This document shows, one piece after another, positions 1-5,698 of a DNA stretch of 5,698 nt (the first letter of the stretch is position 1; every line of letters starts with the position of its first letter). The DNA lies in NCBI GenBank assembly GCA_017468215.1, contig JAFUJG010000331.1, forward strand, positions 1 through 5,698, read 5' to 3'. The notes under the pieces were generated by a model. That model did not search any database. It saw only the letters and a list, made by a program, of their open reading frames with translations, and was not told the DNA's origin. The position numbers were made by a program, and so were the translations under genes. Source of the stretch: Clostridia bacterium (GTDB lineage Bacteria; Bacillota; Clostridia; UMGS1883).

Positions 1-693
1 GCTGTGTATAAATCCATGGAATTCGTCGGTGAAGGTGTTGCGAATCTGAGCATGGATGACCGTTTCACAATTGCAAACATGGCAATTGAAGCCGGCGGCA
101 AGAACGGCATTTTTGTTGCTGACGAAAAGACAATTGCATATATGGAAGAAGCAGGTGTTAAGGAATACACAACATATGCACCAGATGCCGACGCCCCCTA
201 TGAGTACGTAATGGACATTGAGCTTAGCGAAGTGCCCTTTATGGTAGCGTTTCCTCATCTTCCTTCCAACGGTAAAACTGCCCAGGAGGCTGAAAGCTTA
301 AAGGTTAAGCTTGACCAGGTTGTAATAGGCAGCTGTACAAACGGCAGAATTACGGACCTTCGTATTGCTGCAGAAGTGTTAAAGGGCAAAAAGGTAAAGG
401 AAAATCTCCGTGTTATCGTTATCCCTGCAACACCCAAGATTTATAAGGAAGCTTTGAACGAAGGCCTTCTTAACATATTTATGGATGCAGGCTGTATTGT
501 TTCGCCTCCCACATGCGGTCCCTGTCTCGGCGGTCACATGGGTATCCTTGCTGACGGCGAAAGAGCAATTGCAACAACAAACCGTAACTTTGTAGGCAGA
601 ATGGGTCATGTAGATAGTGAGGTTTACCTTGCTTCTCCCCGTGTTGCTGCAGAAAGTGCGCTTACAGGTTACATTACAGCGCCCAAAATGTGA
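1..693 (+). CDS. leuC: 3-isopropylmalate dehydratase large subunit LeuC (5'-truncated by window edge)
   Basis: This is the catalytic [4Fe-4S] large subunit of isopropylmalate isomerase, which interconverts 2- and 3-isopropylmalate in cytosolic leucine synthesis together with LeuD. The reading frame is open from base 1 to the TGA at 691-693, giving 230 residues of the C-terminal part; type-2 LeuC proteins are about 420 residues, so roughly 190 N-terminal residues are missing. All three expected cluster cysteines are visible: C112 in GSCTNGR, and C172 and C175 in [10 protein letters not shown] (numbering from base 1). The family signature [20 protein letters not shown] follows. The GTG at 4-6 is an internal valine codon, not a start, because the frame continues upstream as [12 protein letters not shown], a typical internal LeuC stretch. 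leuD begins 14 bases after the stop. Homoaconitase and other members of the aconitase superfamily are related, but the leuD and leuB neighbours favour leucine synthesis. Confidence 0.96.
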   Translation, partial: AVYKSMEFVGEGVANLSMDDRFTIANMAIEAGGKNGIFVADEKTIAYMEEAGVKEYTTYAPDADAPYEYVMDIELSEVPFMVAFPHLPSNGKTAQEAESLKVKLDQVVIGSCTNGRITDLRIAAEVLKGKKVKENLRVIVIPATPKIYKEALNEGLLNIFMDAGCIVSPPTCGPCLGGHMGILADGERAIATTNRNFVGRMGHVDSEVYLASPRVAAESALTGYITAPKM

Positions 694-699
694 GAGGAG
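694..699 (+). promoter_or_regulatory. Ribosome binding site of leuD
   Basis: GAGGAG lies 8 bases before the ATG at 708, directly after the leuC stop. It supports ATG 708 as the start over the in-frame GTG at 690, which overlaps the leuC stop and has no suitably spaced purine-rich stretch upstream. Confidence 0.75.
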
Positions 700-707
700 A
701 AATTGAA

Positions 708-1196
708 ATGAACGTAAAAGGTAATGTTTTTAAATATGGCGACAACGTTGACACAGACGTTATCATCCCTGCAAGATATCTTAATACTTCTGTAGAAAAA
801 GAGCTTGCGGCACACTGTATGGAAGATATCGACAAGAGCTTTGTAACAAAGGTTTCCTCCGGCGACATTATGATTGGCGGCTGGAACTTCGGCTGCGGTT
901 CCTCCCGTGAGCACGCACCCATTGCGATTAAGGCAAGCGGCATTGACCTTATTATTGCAAAGAGCTTTGCACGTATTTTCTACCGTAACAGCATTAACAT
1001 CGGTCTTCCTATTCTGGAGAGTGAGGAATGTGTAAACGACGCAGAAGCAGGCGATGTTATTTCTGCTGACCTTTCCAAGGGTATAATCCGTAATGAAACA
1101 AAGGGCAAGGAATACACCACAACACCTTTCCCCGAGTTTATTCAGGAAATTGTAGAGTGCGGCGGCTTGGTAGGATACGCTCAGCAGAAGTTATAA
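708..1196 (+). CDS. leuD: 3-isopropylmalate dehydratase small subunit LeuD
   Basis: This is the small (swivel-domain) subunit that pairs with LeuC to form isopropylmalate isomerase. The chosen start is ATG 708, giving 162 residues, the usual length of the short bacterial/archaeal type-2 LeuD. An in-frame GTG at 690 would add six residues (MRGEIE) that precede the conserved N-terminus. [17 protein letters not shown] (11-27) matches the N-terminal family signature, in which residues around YLNT form the substrate-specificity loop. [10 protein letters not shown] (62-71) is the conserved active-site motif; R67 and the adjacent serines are expected to contact substrate. [19 protein letters not shown] in the middle is also typical. 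The gene sits 14 bases after leuC and 22 bases before leuB, so the two isomerase subunits are presumably made together. HacB homoaconitase small subunit is the nearest alternative and is less likely in this context. Confidence 0.96.
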   Translation: MNVKGNVFKYGDNVDTDVIIPARYLNTSVEKELAAHCMEDIDKSFVTKVSSGDIMIGGWNFGCGSSREHAPIAIKASGIDLIIAKSFARIFYRNSINIGLPILESEECVNDAEAGDVISADLSKGIIRNETKGKEYTTTPFPEFIQEIVECGGLVGYAQQKL

Positions 1197-1203
1197 TGAG
1201 TTC

Positions 1204-1210
1204 AGAAAGG
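1204..1210 (+). promoter_or_regulatory. Ribosome binding site of leuB
   Basis: AGAAAGG ends 8 bases before ATG 1219. An overlapping AGGTGAT (1208-1214) gives a second pairing register with the anti-Shine-Dalgarno sequence. The in-frame GTG at 1210 lies inside this site, which argues against it as the start. Confidence 0.75.
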
Positions 1211-1218
1211 TGATTAAA

Positions 1219-2277
1219 ATGATTAAGAATATAGCAGTTATTCCCGGTGACGGTATCGGTCCCGAGGTTGTAAAAGAGGCAGTAAAGGTGCTTGATAAGG
1301 TTGCCGAAAAATTCGGTCACCAGTTTACATACGACTATTTACTTGCAGGCGGATGCTCCATTGACGAGTACGGTAAGCCCCTCACAGAGGAAACTCTGGA
1401 AAAGGCAAAGGCATCCGACAGTGTTCTTTTGGGTGCAGTTGGTGGCCCCAAGTGGGAAAATATTCCCAATATACGTCCCGAGCAGGCACTTCTGGGCCTT
1501 CGTGGGGGTCTTGGTCTTTATGCAAATCTGCGTCCTGCGGTAATGTATAAGGAGCTCAGCTCTGCTTCTCCCTTAAAGAGCGAGATTATCGGCGACGGTA
1601 TCGATATTATGATTGTGCGTGAATTAACAGGCGGCATCTATTTTGGTGAAAGCGGCAGAAACGAAGCGGGCGACTGGGCATATGACACAGAAAGCTACTC
1701 CAAAACAGAGGTTGAGCGCCTCCTTATCCATGCGTTTGAAATTGCAATGAAGCGTAATCGCCACGTTACAGTTGTTGACAAGGCAAACGTGCTCGAATCC
1801 TCTCGTTTATGGAGAGAGGTTACAAAAGAAGTAGCTCCTCGTTATCCCGAAGTGACAGTTGACTATCTTTATGTTGACAACGCTTCCATGCAGCTTGTGA
1901 GAAACCCCAAGCAGTTTGACGTTATTGCAACAAGCAACATTTTCGGCGACATTTTATCCGACGAAGCAAGCCAGATTACAGGCTCTATCGGTATGCTTCC
2001 CTCGGCATCCTTAGGTGACGGGACATTCGGCATGTATGAACCCGTACACGGCTCTGCTCCCGACATTGCAGGTAAAAATATGGCTAATCCCCTGGCAACA
2101 ATACTCTCTGCAGCTATGATGCTCCGTTATTCCTTTAACATGACTCAGGAAGCTGACTGCATCGAAAACGCTGTAGCAAAGGTGCTTTCTGACGGTATCA
2201 GAACAGGCGACATTGCCTCGGGTGCCCCCTCTGTTGGTTGTACGGAAATGGGCGATGCTGTGGTTGAAAGATTATGA
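1219..2277 (+). CDS. leuB: 3-isopropylmalate dehydrogenase LeuB
   Basis: This enzyme uses NAD+ to oxidise (2R,3S)-3-isopropylmalate, which then loses CO2 to give 2-ketoisocaproate, the last precursor before transamination to leucine. It is normally a cytosolic homodimer needing Mg2+ or Mn2+. From ATG 1219 it has 352 residues, the usual length. The N-terminus [13 protein letters not shown] (5-17) is the family opening. [10 protein letters not shown] (134-143) contains catalytic Y141, and DKAN carries catalytic K188. The metal-binding aspartates are D220 (VDNASMQLV), D244 and D248 ([10 protein letters not shown]). [12 protein letters not shown] and [18 protein letters not shown] near the C-terminus are the NAD-binding signatures, and the IYFG form of the motif fits LeuB rather than isocitrate or tartrate dehydrogenase. 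Its TGA overlaps the start of the next gene (ATGATGA, 2274-2280), so translation is probably coupled to yqeG. Confidence 0.97.
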   Translation: MIKNIAVIPGDGIGPEVVKEAVKVLDKVAEKFGHQFTYDYLLAGGCSIDEYGKPLTEETLEKAKASDSVLLGAVGGPKWENIPNIRPEQALLGLRGGLGLYANLRPAVMYKELSSASPLKSEIIGDGIDIMIVRELTGGIYFGESGRNEAGDWAYDTESYSKTEVERLLIHAFEIAMKRNRHVTVVDKANVLESSRLWREVTKEVAPRYPEVTVDYLYVDNASMQLVRNPKQFDVIATSNIFGDILSDEASQITGSIGMLPSASLGDGTFGMYEPVHGSAPDIAGKNMANPLATILSAAMMLRYSFNMTQEADCIENAVAKVLSDGIRTGDIASGAPSVGCTEMGDAVVERL

Positions 2278-2783
2278 TGAAGAACTTTTACCCCGACCTT
2301 TATGTTGAAAATATAAGCTCAATCACTGCCTCCATGCTCAGTAAAATGGGTATGGAGGCTGTGGTGCTTGATGTGGATAATACTTTAGTGCCTCATAATG
2401 ACCCTAATCCTACGGCAGAGGTGACAGCTTTTTTAGAGAATATGCGTGCAGGCGGAATTAAAATCTGCGTTGTATCCAACAACCGCTACGAAAGGGTAAA
2501 ACCCTTTTGCGATGCCATCGGTGTGGAGTATTTTGTCCATGATGCATTAAAGCCCAGAGCCTACGGCTATGAAAAAGCAGGGGAAATCATGGGCGTGGAA
2601 AGGGAAAAAACAGCTGCTATAGGGGACCAGATTTTTACCGATGTCTGGGGCGGAAACCGTGCAGGCTGTTTTACCATTATGGTTAAGCCCATTGATGTAA
2701 AATCCGAGAATATTTTTATTAAATTCAAGAGGCTTCTGGAAAAGCCTTTTATAAAGAGACTTAGAAACGGTGATGTAAAATGA
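2274..2783 (+). CDS. yqeG: YqeG family HAD-IIIA phosphatase
   Basis: This is a small HAD-superfamily hydrolase of the YqeG/GEP4 family (169 residues, the usual length). Motif I is DVDNT (33-37) with nucleophile D33 and acid/base D35, motif II is SNN (68-70), the motif III lysine is K93 in LKPRAYG, and motif IV is [13 protein letters not shown] (117-129) with D118 and D123. All catalytic residues are present. The N-terminus ([14 protein letters not shown]) and the overall pattern resemble Bacillus YqeG. Mitochondrial and plant relatives dephosphorylate phosphatidylglycerophosphate, so a role in phosphatidylglycerol synthesis is possible here but is inference. Two ATGs are available: 2274 overlaps leuB by four bases, and 2277 overlaps by one base and is better spaced from a weak GAAAG at 2266-2270. 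The 3' end overlaps the next gene by ATGA. In Bacillus, yqeG lies just upstream of yqeH and the shikimate dehydrogenase gene; yqeH is absent here. Confidence 0.9.
   Translation: MMKNFYPDLYVENISSITASMLSKMGMEAVVLDVDNTLVPHNDPNPTAEVTAFLENMRAGGIKICVVSNNRYERVKPFCDAIGVEYFVHDALKPRAYGYEKAGEIMGVEREKTAAIGDQIFTDVWGGNRAGCFTIMVKPIDVKSENIFIKFKRLLEKPFIKRLRNGDVK
2769..2774 (+). promoter_or_regulatory. Ribosome binding site of the aroE-aroK fusion
   Basis: GGTGAT, complementary to part of the anti-Shine-Dalgarno region, lies 5 bases before ATG 2780 inside the 3' end of yqeG. It supports the ATGA-overlap start and suggests both re-initiation and direct ribosome loading are possible. Confidence 0.55.
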
Positions 2784-4117
2784 ACGTAACAGGGAAAACT
2801 ATTCAGCTCGGTGTTATCGGCAACCCGGTAAGCCATTCGATTTCACCTCAGCTTCACAACACGATGATAGAAAAAATGAACCTTGACTATGTGTATTCGG
2901 CGTTCCGTGTGCGTGAGGGCGAGGTAGGCAAGGCGTTGGACGGTATGCGTGCCCTTAATATACGTGGCTTCAATGTTACTATACCCCACAAAATTACAGC
3001 CTTTGACCTTTGCGACGAGGTTGATTCCTTTGCAAAAAAAATGGGTGCGTGTAACACTTTGGTAAATACTGATGGTGTTATAAAAGGCTACAATACAGAT
3101 GGCCCCGGGTTTGTGCGTTCACTTGCCTATAAGGGCTATGATGTAAAGGGTAAGCGTGTGACAATTATCGGAAGCGGCGGTGCTGCGGCAGGCGTGGGCA
3201 TGGCTCTTGCAGATGCGGGAGCAGAAAGCATTTTCATAATTAACAGAACACGTGAAAAGGCCGAAGCTCTTGCAAGAAAAATCAATAAGTATTACCCCTC
3301 CGTGGCAGCTTGTGCAGATGAACTGAGCGATACTGATTTCCTTGTGAACACAACAAGTGTGGGAATGAATTCGGATGCAACTCCGGTTGAAAAATTGGAT
3401 ATGCTCAATAAAAATGCAGTTGTCTGTGACATTGTATACTGCCCTCGTGAAACAAAGCTTCTTACATTGGCAAAAGAGCAGGGGCTTAAAACTGTGGGCG
3501 GTATCGGAATGCTTATAAATCAGGCAGTTATTGCATTTGAACTTTTTACAGGAAAAGCAGTTGATAAGGAATGTGTTGATTATCTTTACCGCATGACCGA
3601 GCTTGAAAACGCCATTGTTTTAACAGGCTTTATGGGTACAGGAAAAACAAGCGTAGCAAAAAGGCTCTGTGCTCTCACCGGAGCAGAGCTTGTTGATACC
3701 GATGCAATGATTGAAGAAAAAACAGGCATGGAAATAAAAGACATTTTTAAAACCTACGGCGAAGGCTATTTCCGTGATATGGAAAGCGAAATTATGTTAA
3801 GCCTTGCAGGTAAAAAGGGTATTGTGGTATCTACAGGGGGCGGTGCTGTCATAAGACGTGAAAATATCGACACACTCAGAAAGAGCGGTGCTGTTGTTTT
3901 CTGTCTTGAAGCGGACATTGAACGGGTTTTCCGCAATATTGGCACAAACACTTCCACAAGACCCCTTCTTGACGGTAAAACAATTGACCAGGCAAGAGAG
4001 CTTCTTTTGTCGAGAAAGGAAGCATATTCCAATTGTGACTTTGCCGTTGATGTAACAGGATACGAAAAGGAACAGACAGCACAGAAGATACTTGAGCTTT
4101 ATATGGGCAGGGATTGA
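2780..4117 (+). CDS. Bifunctional shikimate dehydrogenase / shikimate kinase (AroE-AroK fusion)
   Basis: One uninterrupted 445-residue protein carries two consecutive chorismate-pathway enzymes. The AroE part (about 1-271) reduces 3-dehydroshikimate with NADPH. It shows SHSISP (18-23) and NVTIPHK (65-71) for shikimate binding, with catalytic K71, and GYNTDGPG (103-110) with catalytic D107. NADPH contacts are GSGGAA (131-136) and NRT (155-157), followed by NTTSVGM (190-196) and GGIGMLINQA (240-249). The AroK part (about 277-445) phosphorylates shikimate with ATP. It has Walker A GFMGTGKT (283-290), D308 in VDTD, R332 in YFRDMESE, GGG (353-355), the lid arginine R394 in TRPLL, and R412 in SRKEAY. 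Both active sites look complete. The domains are separated by only about five residues, with no stop and no ribosome binding site before the internal ATG at 3593. The start overlaps yqeG by ATGA, and yggS follows after two bases. Lengths match an ordinary AroE (about 270) plus AroK (about 170). Confidence 0.95.
   Translation: MNVTGKTIQLGVIGNPVSHSISPQLHNTMIEKMNLDYVYSAFRVREGEVGKALDGMRALNIRGFNVTIPHKITAFDLCDEVDSFAKKMGACNTLVNTDGVIKGYNTDGPGFVRSLAYKGYDVKGKRVTIIGSGGAAAGVGMALADAGAESIFIINRTREKAEALARKINKYYPSVAACADELSDTDFLVNTTSVGMNSDATPVEKLDMLNKNAVVCDIVYCPRETKLLTLAKEQGLKTVGGIGMLINQAVIAFELFTGKAVDKECVDYLYRMTELENAIVLTGFMGTGKTSVAKRLCALTGAELVDTDAMIEEKTGMEIKDIFKTYGEGYFRDMESEIMLSLAGKKGIVVSTGGGAVIRRENIDTLRKSGAVVFCLEADIERVFRNIGTNTSTRPLLDGKTIDQARELLLSRKEAYSNCDFAVDVTGYEKEQTAQKILELYMGRD
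4109..4113 (+). promoter_or_regulatory. Ribosome binding site of yggS
   Basis: AGGGA lies 6 bases before ATG 4120, inside the last codons of the aroE-aroK gene. It supports ATG 4120 over the in-frame TTG at 4114, which overlaps the upstream stop and would sit directly against this site. Confidence 0.65.
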
Positions 4118-4119
4118 TT

Positions 4120-4794
4120 ATGGACAGAATAGAACAACAAATTGAGCTTGTCAGAGAAGAAATAGAAAAAGCAAAGAAAAGAGCAGGCCGAAGCGATTGT
4201 GTGGAGCTTATTGCCGTTACAAAAACCTATGGGATAGATTTTATCGAAAAGGCAGTTGAGGCACATTGCACTCAGCTTGGTGAAAACCGTGTTCAGGAAA
4301 TGATGGAAAAAATTGACCATTTTCCCCAGTGCGACTGGCATCTGATAGGACATTTGCAGAAAAACAAGGCAAAATACGTCGTTGGACGTGCAAAACTTAT
4401 TCATTCGGTGGACTCCTTTGAGCTTTTGTGTGAAATTGACCGCATTGCCCGAAAGAAAAATGTGGTTCAGGATGTGCTTTTAGAAGTAAATATATCGGGC
4501 GAAATCACTAAATATGGTTTGACAACAGAGGAAATAAAAGATATAATAATTAAGATAAGGGAACTTGCGTCCGTAAGGGTTAAAGGCTTTATGACAATGG
4601 CACCTAAATGCGATAATCCTGAAGAAGTCAGGTGGGTGTTTAAAAAAGCGAAGGAGCTGTTTGATTTTTACAAAAAGGACAACCCGCAATTTGACACTCT
4701 TTCAATGGGTATGAGCTCGGATTTTGCCGTAGCCGTCGAGGAGGGTGCAACCATGGTAAGGGTAGGTTCTCTCATTTTCGGACAGAGATTGTAA
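4120..4794 (+). CDS. YggS/YlmE family pyridoxal phosphate-binding homeostasis protein
   Basis: This is a single-domain, alanine-racemase-fold (type III) PLP-binding protein of the YggS/YlmE/PROSC family. Known members show no clear enzymatic activity and help keep PLP and amino/keto acid pools balanced in the cytosol. From ATG 4120 it has 224 residues, the family's usual length. K35 in ELIAVTKTY is the expected PLP Schiff-base lysine. GENRVQE (54-60), WHLIGHLQKNK (73-83) and the C-terminal LSMGMSSDF (194-202) with VRVGSLIFG (213-221), which contact the PLP phosphate, are all present. The protein lacks the C-terminal beta domain of true alanine racemase. It starts two bases after the aroE-aroK stop. 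Its position just upstream of sepF matches ylmE of Bacillus, so the ylmE name would fit equally well. Confidence 0.95.
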   Translation: MDRIEQQIELVREEIEKAKKRAGRSDCVELIAVTKTYGIDFIEKAVEAHCTQLGENRVQEMMEKIDHFPQCDWHLIGHLQKNKAKYVVGRAKLIHSVDSFELLCEIDRIARKKNVVQDVLLEVNISGEITKYGLTTEEIKDIIIKIRELASVRVKGFMTMAPKCDNPEEVRWVFKKAKELFDFYKKDNPQFDTLSMGMSSDFAVAVEEGATMVRVGSLIFGQRL

Positions 4795-4817
4795 CGGTCG
4801 GAGCCCTTCCACGGCCG
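4795..4817 (+). other. Possible small hairpin in the yggS-sepF spacer
   Basis: CGGTCG (4795-4800) can pair with CGGCCG (4812-4817) as a 6-bp stem with one G-U pair and an 11-base loop, beginning directly after the yggS stop. The same bases form an imperfect direct repeat, ACGGTCGGA / ACGGCCGGA (8 of 9, 17 bases apart). No T-run follows, so it does not look like an intrinsic terminator. It lies in the only spacer longer than 22 bases in the window and could affect mRNA processing or stability, or be chance. Confidence 0.3.
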
Positions 4818-4840
4818 GATGACCCAATATGCAGGTGGGC

Positions 4841-4847
4841 AGAAAGG
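4841..4847 (+). promoter_or_regulatory. Ribosome binding site of sepF
   Basis: AGAAAGG, identical to the leuB site, ends 11 bases before ATG 4859. The spacing is somewhat long and the intervening bases are AT-rich. An in-frame TGA at 4850-4852 rules out any earlier start. Confidence 0.65.
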
Positions 4848-4858
4848 TTTGAATATAT

Positions 4859-5299
4859 ATGGCAATTATTGATACTATTAAAAAATTTATCGTTCCTGAT
4901 GTTGACGAAACAGACGAAGAAATGGAAGAAGTGGAAAAAGCTCCTGCCAGAACTGTAAAAGAGGATAGCCAGGTAGGCTTAAGGAGAGCTAAGGTTGTTA
5001 ACATAAACCACGCAACTGCAAGCAAAATTGTAATTGCAAAGCTTGATTCCTCAGCAGGGGTTAAACCCATTATCAATCATCTCAAGGAAAGAACACCTGT
5101 TGTGTTCTCCATTGCACGCCTGGACAGAAACGATGCTGCAAGAGTGGTTGACGTTATCTACGGTGCAACCTTTGCTGTTGACGGAAGCATGCAGAAGGTA
5201 TCAAACGATATTTTCCTTATAACTCCCTACGGAATCGAAATTACAGGCGACATTGCAGCAGAAATTCTTGGCTCAGAAGATTTTTCCCTTGATATATAA
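4859..5299 (+). CDS. sepF: Cell division protein SepF
   Basis: SepF binds the C-terminal tail of FtsZ, anchors FtsZ filaments to the membrane and organises the division septum in Bacillota, Actinomycetota and related groups. The protein has 146 residues, as usual. The first 12 residues (MAIIDTIKKFIV) fit the short amphipathic membrane-binding helix. Residues 14-27 form an acidic linker, and 28-43 are a polar, probably flexible tether. The SepF core (about 44-130) starts with AKVVNINH and ends with AARVVDVIYGATFAVDGSMQKVSNDIFLITPYGIEITG. G102 and the NDIFLITP strand (116-123) correspond to the conserved dimer and FtsZ-binding region. The central motif differs in detail from Bacillus (VVDVIYG in place of IVDFLSG) but the pattern is clear. 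It has its own ribosome binding site after a 64-base spacer. The next gene begins on the base after the stop, with no ylmG between them. Confidence 0.93.
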   Translation: MAIIDTIKKFIVPDVDETDEEMEEVEKAPARTVKEDSQVGLRRAKVVNINHATASKIVIAKLDSSAGVKPIINHLKERTPVVFSIARLDRNDAARVVDVIYGATFAVDGSMQKVSNDIFLITPYGIEITGDIAAEILGSEDFSLDI

Positions 5300-5698
5300 A
5301 TGAACAACCGTGAAAAATTCCTTGCCGCTTCCGGCGAGGACAGAGAAATTCTTGCACAGGTTTTTGACAAGGCAAACGCTGCGGATAAAAAGGGCATGGC
5401 GATGTTTACTCCGTTTTTGTCCGAGAGGGAATATTCCTCGGTTCTGAGCCGTATCAAGCATATTGACAGCGTGCCCTGCCGGGCCTTCGGAGGCTACGAG
5501 GGTGCAGGCAGGATTATGCTGAGGTTTTCATTCGATGAAGAACCTTTTCCCATAAAGGCTGTCAGAGTAATGGGCAAGGGCTGCGAAAATCTTAAGCATC
5601 CGGATTTGCTGGGCAGTATAATGAGCCTTGGTCTGGAACGAAAAAGCGTGGGAGACATTGTCAGAAACAACGATGAATGGATAATCTTCCGCGAGGAA
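5300..5698 (+). CDS. ylmH: YlmH family RNA-binding protein, N-terminal part (3'-truncated by window edge)
   Basis: The frame is open from ATG 5300 to the last base (133 codons, no stop), about half of a family member of roughly 255 residues. FTPFLSEREYSSVL (36-49), AFGGYEGAGRIM (62-73) and HPDLLGSIMSLGLERKSVGDIV (100-121) match the conserved N-terminal and central regions of YlmH, where typical members read FLDPRE, GGYEGAER and H.DFLGALMSLGIKRE.IGDI. The C-terminal S4 RNA-binding domain should follow outside the window. YlmH is encoded in the Bacillota division cluster near sepF and divIVA, and in Bacillus it has been linked to the ribosome large subunit and rescue of stalled nascent chains. 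The ATG directly follows the sepF TAA (TAAATG) and has no recognisable Shine-Dalgarno sequence, so expression probably depends on re-initiation after sepF. I chose this start because the frame reads straight into family-like sequence. Confidence 0.9.
   Translation, partial: MNNREKFLAASGEDREILAQVFDKANAADKKGMAMFTPFLSEREYSSVLSRIKHIDSVPCRAFGGYEGAGRIMLRFSFDEEPFPIKAVRVMGKGCENLKHPDLLGSIMSLGLERKSVGDIVRNNDEWIIFREE

Noticed and set aside
669..943. Two overlapping minus-strand frames opposite leuD
   Set aside because: Both run antisense to the conserved leuD coding sequence, show no protein-family features and lack a plausible ribosome binding context.
3593..4117. Separate aroK gene starting at the internal ATG 3593
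   Set aside because: There is no stop codon and no purine-rich site before this ATG; the frame runs through from AroE, so a fusion is the simpler reading.
4795..4830. Intrinsic terminator after yggS
   Set aside because: The possible stem is short, contains a G-U pair, and is followed by GATGACCC rather than a T-run.
4849..4860. TTGAATATATAT as a promoter element for sepF
   Set aside because: The AT-rich run lies between the ribosome binding site and the start codon, and no -35/-10 pair with normal spacing is visible upstream.
4819..4872. 17-codon small ORF overlapping the sepF start (ATG 4819 to TGA 4870)
   Set aside because: No Shine-Dalgarno sequence precedes it, its content is not that of an attenuator-type leader, and it fits chance expectation for this length.
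4702..5076. 124-codon minus-strand reading frame spanning the yggS end, spacer and sepF start
   Set aside because: It is antisense to two well-supported genes, the translation has no recognisable family pattern, and the frame mirrors codon bias of the + strand genes.
5227..5461. Minus-strand frames opposite the sepF end and ylmH start
   Set aside because: They are antisense to family-like YlmH and SepF sequence and have no recognisable product.

Overview
The window suggests a low-to-mid GC Bacillota, most likely a member of the Clostridia. The evidence is the purine-rich Shine-Dalgarno sequences, the presence of SepF, YlmE/YggS and YlmH in the order seen in Bacillota division clusters, a YqeG-AroE pair as in Bacillus, and type-2 (small-subunit, two-gene) isopropylmalate isomerase. 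I cannot name a genus or species. All genes lie on the + strand. Only about 100 bases are non-coding, and the longest gap is 64 bases, so no stretch over 300 bases lacks a gene.

Region 1 (1-2277) is the leucine block: the 3' part of leuC, then complete leuD and leuB. LeuC and LeuD form isopropylmalate isomerase. LeuB oxidises 3-isopropylmalate to the precursor of 2-ketoisocaproate. The 5' part of leuC, and presumably leuA and the promoter, lie upstream of the window.

Region 2 (2274-4117) starts inside the end of leuB. It holds a YqeG-type HAD phosphatase and a single 445-codon gene fusing shikimate dehydrogenase (AroE) to shikimate kinase (AroK). Both junctions, leuB/yqeG and yqeG/aroE-aroK, overlap through ATGA. 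The fused enzyme would carry out two consecutive chorismate-pathway steps, 3-dehydroshikimate to shikimate to shikimate 3-phosphate.

Region 3 (4120-5698) holds the PLP-binding protein YggS/YlmE, the FtsZ-tethering protein SepF, and the start of the S4-domain RNA-binding protein YlmH, which runs off the window end. This is the ylmE-sepF-(ylmG)-ylmH division neighbourhood known from Bacillus, here without ylmG. A 64-base spacer before sepF is the only real intergenic gap and could carry a small RNA hairpin.

I see no internal terminator, tRNA, rRNA, mobile element, CRISPR or antisense gene. The layout looks like one long co-directional transcription unit joining leucine synthesis, aromatic synthesis and cell division. 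I found no convincing undescribed system. The most notable items are the AroE-AroK fusion and the tight coupling of functionally unrelated genes.
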